This document shows, piece by piece, positions 41,844 through 52,135 of a stretch of DNA of 64,000 bases (its first letter is position 1; every line of letters begins with the position of its first letter). The stretch is from NCBI RefSeq assembly GCF_019956415.1, contig NZ_JAHBDK010000014.1:62001-126000 (forward strand), read 5' to 3'. The DNA comes from Pseudomonas sp. GL-B-19. Lineage in GTDB: Bacteria; Pseudomonadota; Gammaproteobacteria; Pseudomonadales; Pseudomonadaceae. The notes under the pieces were generated by a model. That model was not told the DNA's origin. It worked only from the letters and a program-made list of their open reading frames with translations, and ran no database searches. A program made the translations under genes and the position numbers.

Positions 41844-42229
41844 TGGATGGGCGCATTTCATTGTTAATTAAAGAGTTACTAATCTTTTCCGTCCATGGCG
41901 GTGTTGCCGGGGAAAGCCCTATCCAGAGGTCTCGGTAAGAACAAACAGGAATAACGAACCCCCTGCTTCGATTTTCAAGCTAGTTGGTTTTTGGGTTTCC
42001 GCAAATATTTGGCGCCGGTTTCATGAACAGACCAGATTCATCAGGATTAGGCCACGCAATTGCTCTTTGCCATGACGCTCATAGAATGATCGGTTATAAA
42101 TAAAAAGGCCTGACATGGCGTTATCTAATAAACGTTATTACGCTGTATCTATTTAGTTAAATCCAAGCATGTGACGGTTTTATAACCATGGTCGCCCCGG
42201 CCGGATCAGGAAACAGTGGAGACGCAGGA
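41844..42229. other. Divergent control region between the two arcD genes
   Basis: Non-coding and AT-rich for this genome. TAATAA-ACG-TTATTA (42126-42140) is a palindrome about 90 nt before the second arcD. No second clear Anr box was found, so regulation of the right-hand gene is open. Confidence 0.5.
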
Positions 42230-43657
42230 ATGTCACAACCGACGCAAAAGCTACGCCTGAGCGCGCTGATCGCCCTGGTGGTGGGATCGATGATTGGTGG
42301 CGGGATTTTCTCGTTGCCGCAGAACATGGCGGCGCGGGCCGATGCGGGGGCGGTGCTGATCGGCTGGGCCATTACCGCCGTGGGGATGCTGACGCTGGCG
42401 TTCGTCTTCCAGACCCTGGCCAATCGCAAACCCGAACTGGATTCCGGGGTGTATGCCTACGCCAAGGCCGGCTTCGGTGACTACATGGGATTCTCGTCGG
42501 CCTGGGGGTACTGGATCAGCGCCTGGCTGGGCAACGTCGGCTATTTCGTGTTGCTGTTCAGCACCCTCGGTTACTTCTTCCCGGTCTTTGGCCAGGGCAA
42601 CACGCCCATTGCGATCGGCTGCGCCTCGGTATTGCTGTGGGCTGTACATTTTCTGGTGATGCGCGGGATCAAAGAGGCGGCGTTCATTAACCAAGTGACG
42701 ACCGTGGCCAAGATCGTGCCGCTGATCATGTTCATCGTCATCGCCGCCGTCGCCTTCAAGGCCGACATTTTTACCCGGGACATCTGGGGGCGCAGCAACC
42801 CGAGTTTTGGCGGGGTGATGGACCAGGTGCGCAACATGATGCTGGTGACGGTGTTCGTGTTTATCGGCATTGAAGGCGCCAGTGTGTATTCGGCACGAGC
42901 GCAGAAGCGTTCGGATGTGGGGCGGGCGACGGTTATCGGTTTTCTCGGAGTGCTGGCGCTGTTGGTACTGGTCAATGTGCTGTCGCTGGGGATCATGAGT
43001 CAGCCGGAACTGGCCAACTTGCAGAACCCGTCGCTGGCGGCGGTACTGGAACATATCGTCGGGCCCTGGGGCGCGTTGCTGATCAGCGTTGGCCTGGCGA
43101 TTTCGCTGTTGGGGGCGTTGCTGTCCTGGGCGCTGCTATGTGCCGAGATTCTTTTCGCCACGGCCAAAGACAAGACCATGCCCGCTTTCCTGAAAAAGGA
43201 AAACGCCAATCACGTGCCGGTGAACGCGTTGTGGCTGACTAACGTGATGATCCAGATTTTTCTGCTGATCACACTGTTTTCCGCCGGCACTTACACCAGC
43301 CTGATCTACCTCGCGTCGTCGATGATTCTGGTGCCCTACCTGTGGTCGGCGGCGTATGCGGTGTTGTTGAGCGGGCGGGGCGAAACCTACGAACACGCCA
43401 GCGCCGAACGCACCAAAGACCTGATGATCGGCGGTATCGCGCTGGGATATGCGGTGTGGTTGCTGTATGCCGGCGGGGTCAAATATCTACTGCTATCGGC
43501 GTTGCTGTATGCGCCGGGGGTGATTCTGTTTGCCAAGGCCAAGCATGAGCAAGGCGAGCCATTGTTCACGCCTATAGAGAAGGGCATTTTTACCGGTGTC
43601 CTGATTGGTGCCGGGCTGGCCGCGTACGGGTTGTACAGCGGGTTACTGTCGTTGTGA
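42230..43657 (+). CDS. arcD: Second arginine:ornithine antiporter, ArcD paralogue
   Basis: A 475-residue APC-family exchanger, the same length as the divergent ArcD and alike along its whole length (LRLSALIALVVGSMIGGGIFSLPQNM; GFGDYMGFSSAWGYWISAWLGNVGY; KENANHVPVNALWLTN). It may be specialised for another basic amino acid pair. The frame is open to 42188, but the ATG at 42230 gives the start equivalent to that of the paralogue. Its stop overlaps the alkA start as GTGA. Confidence 0.93.
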   Translation: MSQPTQKLRLSALIALVVGSMIGGGIFSLPQNMAARADAGAVLIGWAITAVGMLTLAFVFQTLANRKPELDSGVYAYAKAGFGDYMGFSSAWGYWISAWLGNVGYFVLLFSTLGYFFPVFGQGNTPIAIGCASVLLWAVHFLVMRGIKEAAFINQVTTVAKIVPLIMFIVIAAVAFKADIFTRDIWGRSNPSFGGVMDQVRNMMLVTVFVFIGIEGASVYSARAQKRSDVGRATVIGFLGVLALLVLVNVLSLGIMSQPELANLQNPSLAAVLEHIVGPWGALLISVGLAISLLGALLSWALLCAEILFATAKDKTMPAFLKKENANHVPVNALWLTNVMIQIFLLITLFSAGTYTSLIYLASSMILVPYLWSAAYAVLLSGRGETYEHASAERTKDLMIGGIALGYAVWLLYAGGVKYLLLSALLYAPGVILFAKAKHEQGEPLFTPIEKGIFTGVLIGAGLAAYGLYSGLLSL

Positions 43658-44517
43658 GATTGTTTTTGGCGTATCAACCTCCGTATGACTGGCCGGCAAT
43701 GTTGCAGTTTTTATCGGCACGGGCGGTGGCCGGTATGGAAGTCGTGGCCGGTGGGGTGTATTCGCGCAGCATCGGGCTGAACGGTGTTCACGGTACGTTT
43801 TCGATAGGGCCGGCGGACGGTGATGCGCTTGAACTGACGCTGGATTTTGCGGATGAGTCGGCGGTGCCTGAGATTGTGGCGCGACTGCGACGGATGTTTG
43901 ATCTGGAGGCGGATTTGCCGTCGATTCACCGTCAGTTAGCCTTGGACCCCTTGATGAAACGCTTGATTGCCCAGCGTCCGGGCTTACGGGTGCCGGGGGC
44001 GTGGGATGGGCTGGAGCTGGCGATTCGTGCCGTGCTGGGGCAGCAGATTACCGTGAGCGCGGCGATCCGCTTGGCGGGCAAACTGGTTGCGCAGCATGGC
44101 GTGCCGTTGCAGTCGCCGCTGGCGGGTTTGACTCATGTATTTCCTGCGCCGGCCGTGTTGGCGCAAGCGGATCTGGCGACGTTGGGCATGCCGAAAAGCC
44201 GGGGGCGAACCTTGTCTGGCGTAGCGCAGGCGTTGCTGGATGATCCGCTGTTGTTTGAGCCCGGCCGGGAGGGCGGTGTGGCGCGGTTACTCGCCTTGCA
44301 CGGGATTGGGGACTGGACGGCGCAGTACATTGCCTTGCGCCAGTTGCGCGAGCCGGATGCATTTCCGTCAGGGGATGTGGGGTTGATCAAGGCGCTGGCC
44401 GCGCTTGAAGGCGGGCCGGTGACCGCGCGGGAGTTGCTGCTGCGAGCGGAGGAATGGCGACCTTGCCGAGGGTATGCGGCGCAGCTGCTTTGGGCTTCGT
44501 TGAGTCGGTCGGACTGA
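43654..44517 (+). CDS. alkA: DNA-3-methyladenine glycosylase II (AlkA type)
   Basis: A 287-residue DNA repair glycosylase that removes alkylated purines. An N-terminal AlkA-like beta domain (about 1-95) is followed by the helix-hairpin-helix GPD domain: AIRAVLGQQITVSAA, LLALHGIGDWTAQYIALR (the hairpin), and FPSGDVGLIKAL with the catalytic aspartate. The start is GTG, overlapping the arcD stop, which couples its translation to a transporter. It lacks the N-terminal Ada domain found in some fusions. Confidence 0.88.
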   Translation: MRLFLAYQPPYDWPAMLQFLSARAVAGMEVVAGGVYSRSIGLNGVHGTFSIGPADGDALELTLDFADESAVPEIVARLRRMFDLEADLPSIHRQLALDPLMKRLIAQRPGLRVPGAWDGLELAIRAVLGQQITVSAAIRLAGKLVAQHGVPLQSPLAGLTHVFPAPAVLAQADLATLGMPKSRGRTLSGVAQALLDDPLLFEPGREGGVARLLALHGIGDWTAQYIALRQLREPDAFPSGDVGLIKALAALEGGPVTARELLLRAEEWRPCRGYAAQLLWASLSRSD

Positions 44518-44535
44518 ATTGTCTGTTCGGGCCTC

Positions 44536-44612
44536 ATCGCCAGCAGGCTGGCTCCCACAGTGGATTTATGTCGATCACAAAACCTGTGGAAGCGAGTCTG
44601 CTCGCGAAGGCG
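44536..44612. repeat. Degenerate REPIN
   Basis: The left arm reads GCCAGCAGGCTGGCTCCCAC and the right arm CTGTGGAAGCGAGTCTGC. Both have point changes from the consensus and the spacer is short, so this is an older or composite copy. It lies between convergent genes. Confidence 0.75.
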
Positions 44613-44621
44613 ATCTGACAG

Positions 44622-45953
44622 TCACCACCACTGCGCGCGATGGGAACCCAATTCAGAGGCAGGAAGCACCCACTGCAACGGCGTCCCGGTGATTTTCAGC
44701 GGCACATGAAGCCGATGCGCCGGTCCCCAAGTCGTCTGTTCAACCACTAACCCCTGATCGTTTTCATCCTCCGTCCGCAACGCCTCGGCTGTTCCCGCGC
44801 CATTTTCAATCAACAACTTCGCTGTGCGCGCCAACGACAACCGCGCCGAGCCACCACGCCCCAACAATCTGATCGCTGCAGCCGCCATCAAATACCCGGT
44901 GGCGTGATCGAGTGCTTGCACCGGCAAAGGCGTCGGTTTGTCCGCGTTCTTCCACTGCATCCCGGCGTCTGCAATCCCGCTGCTCATCTGCACCAGGCTG
45001 TCGAAACCACGGCGGTTTTGCCACGGGCCACTCCAGCCGTAAGCGTTGAGGCTGACATCGATCAGGCCTGGCGCCAGTGTTCGGCGCTCGGCAACGCCGT
45101 AGCCCAGGCGTTCCAGCGCATCCGCGCGGTAACCGTACAGTAGGATGTCGGCCTCCTTGAGCAGGGTTTCGAACACCGCGCGATCCTCGTTGTTGTGCAG
45201 GTCCAGGCGTGCGCAGCGTTTGCCCAAGGTGACTTCCGGCACCACTCCGGGTTCGTTCCAGGTCGGTGGGTCAATGCGCAACACATCCGCACCGAGGCCT
45301 GCGAGAAACCGGCTGGCGACCGGACCTGCCAGCACGCGGGTCAGATCCAGCACCTTGAGCCCGTTCAGCGGCCGGGCCACATTGCCTTGCCACAGTTTCG
45401 CGGGTTGGCCACTGTCGCCGCTGAACTGAATCAACGACTCGGCGTTCACGGCCAAACCCTGGGGGTGGCGTTGCCATTGCGCCCACGTGCGCATCTGGGC
45501 GGCACATCCCCCGGCGTCGACCACGGCCTGTTCCAGATCGCTTATGGCCCATTGCGCCACCTTGCTCGCCATCGCCGTGCGGTCGACACAGCTGCCGAGC
45601 ACGCTTTCAGCTGCTGCTCGGTGATGGGGCGCGTTGGTGTGCAGACGGATCCAGCCGTCCTTGGTCGCGTAGTCACCGGCAATCGGGTCCCACAGGGGAG
45701 GGACGCTCCAGCCAACGGGACGGATCGAGGTGGCGAACCAGAAAGAGGCGAGGCGGCGGTCGACTTCAACGCCGGGCAAGCGACCGGTGTGCTGCAGCAA
45801 CAACTCGCTGACAGCTTGTCCGGCCACGGCAATGCTGGCGCAGGCAAGATCCGTAACGGCAAACGCCGAGGGCTGTGCGCCGCTCGACGTGAAAGGAATG
45901 GGGGTGTGGGGCAAGCCGAGCGCGGCTTGAATGGACGTGAGTAAATCAGTCAT
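44622..45953 (-). CDS. CoA transferase family III (CaiB/BaiF type)
   Basis: A 443-residue protein. Residues from about 190 show the family III core: LNGLKVLDLTRVLAGPVASRFLAGLGADVLRI is the typical N-terminal CoA-transferase block, and ALDHATGYLMAAAAI contains the likely catalytic aspartate. About 190 residues precede this block, and the usual C-terminal part is shortened, so the arrangement resembles a permuted or two-half form. Substrate acid and partners are unknown; no pathway genes are adjacent. A REPIN lies on each side. Confidence 0.82.
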   Translation of the reverse strand: MTDLLTSIQAALGLPHTPIPFTSSGAQPSAFAVTDLACASIAVAGQAVSELLLQHTGRLPGVEVDRRLASFWFATSIRPVGWSVPPLWDPIAGDYATKDGWIRLHTNAPHHRAAAESVLGSCVDRTAMASKVAQWAISDLEQAVVDAGGCAAQMRTWAQWQRHPQGLAVNAESLIQFSGDSGQPAKLWQGNVARPLNGLKVLDLTRVLAGPVASRFLAGLGADVLRIDPPTWNEPGVVPEVTLGKRCARLDLHNNEDRAVFETLLKEADILLYGYRADALERLGYGVAERRTLAPGLIDVSLNAYGWSGPWQNRRGFDSLVQMSSGIADAGMQWKNADKPTPLPVQALDHATGYLMAAAAIRLLGRGGSARLSLARTAKLLIENGAGTAEALRTEDENDQGLVVEQTTWGPAHRLHVPLKITGTPLQWVLPASELGSHRAQWW

Positions 45954-46016
45954 CGAATGCCCTCCGGAGCGAGAGCCCGAGCATAGTTCAAATTAGCTGA
46001 CAGGCCAGATGAAACC

Positions 46017-46106
46017 TGTAGGAGCAAGGCTTGCCTGCGATTGAGACACCTCGGTTTGTCAGGCCGCCCGCGTCATCGTTTATCGCGGGCAAGCCTTGCT
46101 CCTACA
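46017..46106. repeat. REPIN of the GAGCAAGGCTTGCC class
   Basis: Arms TGTAGGAGCAAGGCTTGCC inverted at both ends with a spacer of about 42 nt, between the chemoreceptor and CoA transferase genes. Confidence 0.9.
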
Positions 46107-46116
46107 GGGACGGGGA

Positions 46117-48255
46117 TTACACCCGGAACTGATCCATCAATTTCATCTGGTGGGTGGTCAGCGAGTTGAGCTGGCTGCTGATCTGCGCTGATTCGGTGGC
46201 CTGGCCGGTCAGGGTTTCGGTGACGGTGCGGATCGCCGAGACGTTGCGGTTGACCTCTTCGGCCACGGCGCTTTGCTGTTCGGCAGCGCTGGCGATTTGC
46301 AGGTTCATGTCGCTGATCACCGTTACCGCATCACTGATTTTGCCCAGGGCCTGGACCGCTTGCTGGATTTGTCCGGCGTTGCTGTGGGCCTGGGTCTGGC
46401 TCGAATGCATGGTGGCGACCACGCCGCGCGTGCCGCTCTGGATGCGTTCGATCACCTGGCGAATTTCTTCCACTGAATCCTGGGTGCGTTTGGCCAGGTT
46501 GCGCACTTCATCGGCCACCACCGCAAAGCCGCGACCGCTCTCGCCGGCGCGGGCCGCTTCAATGGCGGCGTTGAGCGCCAGCAGGTTGGTTTGCTCGGCA
46601 ATGCTGCGGATCACTTCCAGTACCGAACCGATTTGCTCGCTGTTGACCGCCAGCGCTTCGACTTCGGTCACGGCTTTGCTGACTTCGTCGGCCAGTTGAT
46701 TGATGTCGCGGGTGCTGCGTTCGATGATCTGCATGCCATCACGGGCCGATTGGTCGGCGCCTTTGGCGGCGTTGGCCGCGTTCGAGGCGCTGTTGGCGAC
46801 GTCGTGGGCAGTAGCGCTCATTTCATTGGACGCGGTGGCGACCTGATCGATTTCGCGGAACTGTAACTGCATGCCTTCGCTGGTCTGACGGGCGATTTCC
46901 GAGGATTGGTCGGCGGTGCCGCGGGCGTCGGTGATGCTTTGTTTGATCTGCGCGATGGTCGGTTGCAGCTTGTCGAGGAAGCGGTTGAACCAGCTTACCA
47001 GCTCACCCAATTCGTCTTTCTTGCTGTAATGCAAACGCTGTGTCAGGTCGCCGTCGCCGCTGGCAATTGCCTTGAGCATCTGGGCCACGCTGTTGATCGG
47101 CCGGGTCACGCCCGATGCGGTGAGCCAGATCAGCAGCAAGCCGACCAGGCCGGCGATGACCGCGACCAGCACGGCTTTGATCGTGCCGCTTTGCTGGGCG
47201 TCATCGAGCAGCGCTTGCAGTTTCACCGAGTCGGCCAGCAATACTTGTTTGGGCAGGTCGATCACCACGCCCCAGGCTTTGGAGTCGCCAATCGGGTTGA
47301 CGGGGTACACCGCGCGGATCAAGTCACCTTGTTCGAGAATTTTTGGTGCGCCGCCGCTGAGCAGTTGCAGGATTTCCTTACCGTCTGCGCCCAGGGTTTC
47401 GCCAATGCTTTTGCCGACCTTGCTGGCATCAACGCTGTAGCCGGCCAGCACGCCAGTTCCGGAGACGATCAGCATGTGCCCGGCGTTGTTGAACAGTTCT
47501 CGCTGGGAGTCGACCGCCGCCGCTTGCAGCGCATCGAGCGCAATGTCGACACCGACCACGCCGATGGACTTTCCATCCACCAGCAGCGGCACGGAAATGG
47601 TGGTCATCAACACTTCCTTGTTGCCCACGGTATCGGCGTACGGGTCAAGCAGGCAGGTACGCTTGCTGTCACGCGGGCAGGTGTACCAGACGTTGTAAGG
47701 CGTGCGGCTGAGGTTCAAGGTGGTTTTGGTCATGTCTTCTTCGACCATGATCGTATTGAGCGCTTGCCCCCCGGCGCGGCTCCAATACGTGGCGAAACGA
47801 CCGGCTTCGTTGGACTGGCGGGCGGCGTCGTTGACGAACTCACTGTCCTTGCCATCCAGGCCATTGGGTTCGAACGCCAACCAGACGCCCAACACCTTGC
47901 CGTTGCGCTCAAACGCGGTTTTGATGCTCTGGTTCAACTCTTCACGCAGGGCGCCGGGCTCAATGGAACGCTTGGCGGCCATGTTGCGCATGTCGTTGAT
48001 CTGATCCGCCAGGGCGGTCACTACCGTCAGTCTTTCGCCAAAGGTCTTCTGCACCCGCACCGCTTGTTCGGCCGCCTTGGCTTGCAGCAGGTTCTGCACA
48101 CTGTTGGTGAGCATTTTACTGCTGGAGGCACTGACCAGTTCATCGTTCTGATTGGTCTGGTACATGTTCATGGCGACGATCAAGGCGACCACGCCGAGCA
48201 GGCAAAGACCGGACAGCAAAACGATTTTCAGGCGGATAGAGAGAGAGTCGAACAT
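46117..48255 (-). CDS. Methyl-accepting chemotaxis protein with dCache sensor
   Basis: A 712-residue chemoreceptor. First helix near residues 11-30; periplasmic double-Cache domain (about 35-355) with [19 protein letters not shown] and [14 protein letters not shown]; second helix near 357-378; HAMP; and the cytoplasmic signalling tip [19 protein letters not shown] followed by [16 protein letters not shown], which contacts CheA and CheW. dCache domains in Pseudomonas often bind amino acids, amines or organic acids; the ligand here cannot be named. There is no CheB/CheR-tethering pentapeptide at the end. Confidence 0.93.
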   Translation of the reverse strand: MFDSLSIRLKIVLLSGLCLLGVVALIVAMNMYQTNQNDELVSASSSKMLTNSVQNLLQAKAAEQAVRVQKTFGERLTVVTALADQINDMRNMAAKRSIEPGALREELNQSIKTAFERNGKVLGVWLAFEPNGLDGKDSEFVNDAARQSNEAGRFATYWSRAGGQALNTIMVEEDMTKTTLNLSRTPYNVWYTCPRDSKRTCLLDPYADTVGNKEVLMTTISVPLLVDGKSIGVVGVDIALDALQAAAVDSQRELFNNAGHMLIVSGTGVLAGYSVDASKVGKSIGETLGADGKEILQLLSGGAPKILEQGDLIRAVYPVNPIGDSKAWGVVIDLPKQVLLADSVKLQALLDDAQQSGTIKAVLVAVIAGLVGLLLIWLTASGVTRPINSVAQMLKAIASGDGDLTQRLHYSKKDELGELVSWFNRFLDKLQPTIAQIKQSITDARGTADQSSEIARQTSEGMQLQFREIDQVATASNEMSATAHDVANSASNAANAAKGADQSARDGMQIIERSTRDINQLADEVSKAVTEVEALAVNSEQIGSVLEVIRSIAEQTNLLALNAAIEAARAGESGRGFAVVADEVRNLAKRTQDSVEEIRQVIERIQSGTRGVVATMHSSQTQAHSNAGQIQQAVQALGKISDAVTVISDMNLQIASAAEQQSAVAEEVNRNVSAIRTVTETLTGQATESAQISSQLNSLTTHQMKLMDQFRV

Positions 48256-48594
48256 AGGGCGAACTCACAAATGGATGAAGTGTTGGCAAGGAGTCGACAG
48301 CGACTCGGTACGCCAAATCCATTCAGCGTCATTCAATGCACATCGGCGCCTTGTGACGATTGCATGAATCCACACCGACGAACGGTAACAAGTAAACGTT
48401 TGCGCAGAAAAATGCCCTGAAAAGACTGGGAATTCAGGAGATTCTCGGTAGTGATTCGGGCCGTTCGGCAGGGTGAGGCAGAGGGGGGCGGCAAGTCGTC
48501 CTGCTGGAACAAGCGCCCGCAGGAGGGCGCTTTTTAGTCAGGAGGGGATTCGGGGGGGGCTGACGCAAGCCTGTTCCGGCAACAGGTTGAAACG
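48256..48594. other. Non-coding gap with a hairpin after mgsA
   Basis: No gene is supported. AGCGCCC (48512-48518) and GGGCGCT (48525-48531) form a stem with a 6-nt loop flanked by T runs on both strands; it is the likely mgsA terminator. The chemoreceptor promoter must lie near 48256-48350. Confidence 0.6.
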
Positions 48595-49059
48595 TCAGGC
48601 GCGGCCGAGCAGATAGGTCGCGTAATCGGGGATTCGATGTTCGTGGGCCTGATCCATCAAGGGGCTGCTCAGTAAGTAATCGGCGCTGCATTCGTTGCAG
48701 GCCACCGGGATGTTCCAGACCGCCGCGACCCGCAATAACGCCTTGATGTCCGGGTCGTGAGGCTGTGGTTCGAACGGGTCCCAGAAGAACACCAGCATGT
48801 CGACCCGCTGCTCGGCGATTTGCGCACCCAGTTGCTGGTCGCCGCCCAACGGACCGCTGATCATGCTCTCCACTGGTAAATCCAGGCGTTGTTGCAATAA
48901 CAATCCCGTGGTGCCGGTGGCGACCAGTTCATGCTGTGCGAGCCTGTCTTTCTGCCGCTCGGCCCAGTCCAGCAAAAACACCTTGCAGTGGTCATGGGCG
49001 ACCAAGGCAATACGCTTGCGCGCTGCCATGGTCTTTTGCGTAAAGCTGATACCGATCAT
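48595..49059 (-). CDS. mgsA: Methylglyoxal synthase
   Basis: A 154-residue enzyme that turns dihydroxyacetone phosphate into methylglyoxal and phosphate, a bypass when sugar phosphates build up. ALVAHDHCK, ISGPLGGDQQLG and FFWDPFEPQPHDPDIKALLR carry the catalytic aspartates and phosphate-binding residues; NIPVACNECSADYLL is also conserved. The length matches E. coli MgsA. It lies 29 nt after gap, so a triose-phosphate enzyme and this overflow enzyme are probably co-transcribed. Confidence 0.95.
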   Translation of the reverse strand: MIGISFTQKTMAARKRIALVAHDHCKVFLLDWAERQKDRLAQHELVATGTTGLLLQQRLDLPVESMISGPLGGDQQLGAQIAEQRVDMLVFFWDPFEPQPHDPDIKALLRVAAVWNIPVACNECSADYLLSSPLMDQAHEHRIPDYATYLLGRA

Positions 49060-49088
49060 CGGTGCTGCTCCTGCTTTTTCACGGCGGG

Positions 49089-50090
49089 TTACTCAGCGTT
49101 ACAGAGCGCCAGGCAGTTATCGAGCATGCGGTTGGAGAAACCCCATTCGTTGTCGTACCAGGCCAGCACCTTGAGCAGCTTGCCGCTGGATTTGGTGTGG
49201 TTGGCATCGAAAATCGACGACAGCGGGTTGTGATTGAAGTCGCTGGAAACCAGCGGCAGGGTGTTGTAACCGAGAATTTTCGAGTGCTGGCTGGCTTCTT
49301 TAAGCAGCGCATTCACTTCATTGGCTGACGCTTCGCGCTTGAGTTGCACGGTCAGGTCCACCAGCGACACATTGATCACGGGTACGCGCACCGCCATGCC
49401 GGTCAGTTTGCCCGCCAGTTCCGGCAGCACCAGGCCGACGGCTTCAGCCGCACCGGTCTTGCTCGGAATCATGTTCTGGGTGGCAGATCGGGCTCGGTAC
49501 GGGTCGGTGTGATAGACGTCGGTGAGGTTTTGATCGTTGGTGTAGGCGTGGATCGTGGTCATCAGACCGCTCTCGATGCCCAATTCGCGGTGCAGCACCT
49601 GGGCGACCGGGGCCAGGCAGTTGGTGGTGCACGACGCGTTGGAAATGATTTGGTGATGCTGGCGCAAAATGTCGTGGTTAACCCCATAAACCACAGTGGC
49701 GTCGGCGCCTTGGGCCGGGGCCGAAATGATCACTTTGCGGGCGCCGGCCGTAATATGCGCGGCGGCTTTGGCACGCTCGGTGAACAGGCCGGTGCATTCG
49801 AATACCACATCAATTTTTTCCGCAGCCCAGGGCAGGTCGGCCGGGTTGCGAATGGCGCTGACTGCAATGCGGTCGCCGTTGACCGTAAGGCTCTCGCTGT
49901 CGTGCTGAACATCAGCGTCGAACGTGCCGTGAACAGTGTCAAACTTGAGCAGATGAGCGTTGATTGCGCTGTCACCCAAATCATTGATGGCAACGATCTG
50001 AAGATCCTGACGATAGCCTTGGGTATACAGTGCGCGAAGGACATTGCGGCCAATCCGGCCAAAACCATTGATTGCAATTCGAAGAGTCAT
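49089..50090 (-). CDS. gap: Glyceraldehyde-3-phosphate dehydrogenase
   Basis: A 333-residue NAD-dependent enzyme. The start [22 protein letters not shown] is the dinucleotide fold; the active-site cysteine is in [32 protein letters not shown] is near the C terminus. It is divergent from edd across a region with HexR-type boxes, the layout known for the P. putida gap-1/edd pair, which marks it as the glucose-catabolic copy. Confidence 0.95.
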   Translation of the reverse strand: MTLRIAINGFGRIGRNVLRALYTQGYRQDLQIVAINDLGDSAINAHLLKFDTVHGTFDADVQHDSESLTVNGDRIAVSAIRNPADLPWAAEKIDVVFECTGLFTERAKAAAHITAGARKVIISAPAQGADATVVYGVNHDILRQHHQIISNASCTTNCLAPVAQVLHRELGIESGLMTTIHAYTNDQNLTDVYHTDPYRARSATQNMIPSKTGAAEAVGLVLPELAGKLTGMAVRVPVINVSLVDLTVQLKREASANEVNALLKEASQHSKILGYNTLPLVSSDFNHNPLSSIFDANHTKSSGKLLKVLAWYDNEWGFSNRMLDNCLALCNAE

Positions 50091-50112
50091 TTACAGCGCC
50101 GCCGTCGTTTTG

Positions 50113-50127
50113 TTGTTGGAATTACAA
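50113..50127. promoter_or_regulatory. HexR box near gap
   Basis: TTGT-TGGAATT-ACAA, a TTGT-N7-ACAA site as described for HexR in Pseudomonas. It lies 22 nt upstream of the gap ATG, near its likely transcription start. HexR releases DNA when it binds 2-keto-3-deoxy-6-phosphogluconate. Confidence 0.7.
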
Positions 50128-50174
50128 GATTATTCGCATAAAAATAGAAAACAAGCGTTTTTAATGGCAATATT

Positions 50175-50189
50175 TTGTTCAATCTACAA
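50175..50189. promoter_or_regulatory. Second HexR box between gap and edd
   Basis: TTGT-TCAATCT-ACAA, the same N7 architecture, 62 bp from the first and about 120 bp upstream of edd. A looser third version with N9 spacing occurs at 50256-50272. Confidence 0.7.
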
Positions 50190-50308
50190 CGAGTGACCTG
50201 ATCAACTGGTCCGACCGATCAAGAAAACCGTCTGTCATCCCAATCACAACGGTCCTTGTTCAGCATAGACAATCAGGTCGCCACATCCGTTAGCCTGGAG
50301 TTCTACAC

Positions 50309-52135
50309 ATGCATCCCCGCGTCCTTGAGGTCACCGAACGGCTTATCGCCCGTAGCCGCGCCACGCGTGAGGCCTACCTTGCACTGATTCGTGGTGCCGC
50401 CAGCGACGGTCCAATGCGCGGTAAGCTGCAATGCGCCAACTTCGCCCATGGCGTGGCGGGTTGCGGCACCGAAGACAAGAACAGCCTGCGGATGATGAAC
50501 TCCGCCAACATCGCAATAGTTTCGTCATATAACGACATGCTCTCGGCGCATCAGCCGTACGAAGTCTTCCCGGAGCAGATCAAAAAAGCGCTGCGCGAGA
50601 TTGGTTCGGTCGGCCAGTTCGCTGGCGGCACCCCGGCCATGTGCGATGGCGTGACCCAGGGCGAACCGGGCATGGAGCTGAGCCTGCCGAGCCGCGAAGT
50701 GATCGCCCTGTCCACTGCCGTGGCGTTGTCCCACAACATGTTCGACGGCGCGCTGATGCTCGGCATCTGCGACAAGATCGTGCCGGGCCTGATGATGGGC
50801 GCGTTGCGTTTCGGTCATCTGCCGACGATTTTTGTGCCGGGCGGGCCGATGGTCTCGGGCATTTCCAACAAGCAAAAAGCCGATGTGCGCCAGCGCTACG
50901 CCGAAGGCAAGGCCAGTCGTGAAGAGCTGCTGGAATCGGAAATGAAGTCCTACCACAGCCCTGGTACCTGCACCTTTTATGGCACCGCCAACACCAACCA
51001 ATTGCTGATGGAAGTCATGGGCCTGCACTTGCCGGGCGCTTCTTTCGTCAATCCGAACACGCCGTTGCGTGATGCCCTGACCCGCGAAGCGGCGCATCAG
51101 GTGACGCGCCTGACCAAGCAGAGCGGCGACTTCATGCCGATCGGCGAGATCGTCGACGAGCGCTCGCTGGTCAACTCCATCGTGGCGCTACACGCCACCG
51201 GCGGTTCGACCAACCACACCTTGCACATGCCGGCCATCGCCATGGCGGCTGGTATTCAATTGACCTGGCAGGACATGGCCGACCTCTCCGAAGTCGTGCC
51301 GACCCTGAGCCACGTCTACCCGAACGGCAAAGCCGACATCAACCACTTCCAGGCGGCGGGCGGCATGTCGTTCCTGATCCGCGAACTGCTGGAAGCCGGG
51401 CTGTTGCACGAAAACGTCAACACTGTGCTGGGCCATGGCCTGAGCCGTTACACCATGGAGCCGTTCCTCGATAACGGCGAACTGGTCTGGCGCGAAGGCC
51501 CGACTGAAAGCCTCGACGAAAACATCCTGCGCCCGGTTGCTCGTGCATTTTCGCCAGAGGGCGGCTTGCGGGTGATGGAAGGCAACCTCGGTCGTGGCGT
51601 GATGAAAGTCTCGGCCGTGGCGCTGGAAAACCAGGTTGTCGAAGCACCGGCCATGGTGTTCCAGGATCAGCAGGACCTGGCCGATGCGTTCAAGGCCGGT
51701 TTGCTGGAGAAGGATTTTGTCGCGGTGATGCGCTTCCAGGGGCCGCGCTCCAACGGCATGCCGGAACTGCACAAGATGACGCCGTTCCTCGGCGTGTTGC
51801 AGGATCGCGGCTTCAAAGTGGCGTTGGTGACGGACGGGCGCATGTCCGGTGCCTCGGGCAAAATCCCGGCAGCGATTCACGTCAGCCCCGAAGCTTATGT
51901 CGGTGGCGCTTTGGCGCGGGTGCAAGAGGGCGATATCATCCGCGTCGATGGCGTCAAAGGCACCCTGGAGCTTAAGGTGGACGCCGAAGAATTTGCAGCG
52001 CGTGAACCTGCCAAGGGCTTGTTGGGCAACAACATTGGCAGCGGACGCGAACTATTTGGATTCATGCGCATGGCCTTCAGCTCCGCAGAGCAGGGCGCCA
52101 GCGCCTTTACTTCTGCCCTGGAGACGCTTAATTGA
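50309..52135 (+). CDS. edd: Phosphogluconate dehydratase (Edd)
   Basis: A 608-residue iron-sulfur enzyme turning 6-phosphogluconate into 2-keto-3-deoxy-6-phosphogluconate, the committed Entner-Doudoroff step. Family blocks: [53 protein letters not shown] and [25 protein letters not shown]. Cysteines in these blocks are expected cluster ligands. glk overlaps its stop. Confidence 0.97.
   Translation: MHPRVLEVTERLIARSRATREAYLALIRGAASDGPMRGKLQCANFAHGVAGCGTEDKNSLRMMNSANIAIVSSYNDMLSAHQPYEVFPEQIKKALREIGSVGQFAGGTPAMCDGVTQGEPGMELSLPSREVIALSTAVALSHNMFDGALMLGICDKIVPGLMMGALRFGHLPTIFVPGGPMVSGISNKQKADVRQRYAEGKASREELLESEMKSYHSPGTCTFYGTANTNQLLMEVMGLHLPGASFVNPNTPLRDALTREAAHQVTRLTKQSGDFMPIGEIVDERSLVNSIVALHATGGSTNHTLHMPAIAMAAGIQLTWQDMADLSEVVPTLSHVYPNGKADINHFQAAGGMSFLIRELLEAGLLHENVNTVLGHGLSRYTMEPFLDNGELVWREGPTESLDENILRPVARAFSPEGGLRVMEGNLGRGVMKVSAVALENQVVEAPAMVFQDQQDLADAFKAGLLEKDFVAVMRFQGPRSNGMPELHKMTPFLGVLQDRGFKVALVTDGRMSGASGKIPAAIHVSPEAYVGGALARVQEGDIIRVDGVKGTLELKVDAEEFAAREPAKGLLGNNIGSGRELFGFMRMAFSSAEQGASAFTSALETLN

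Noticed and set aside
46906..48420. 504-codon plus-strand open frame opposite the chemoreceptor
   Set aside because: No signature or start signal; the chemoreceptor is clear on the minus strand.
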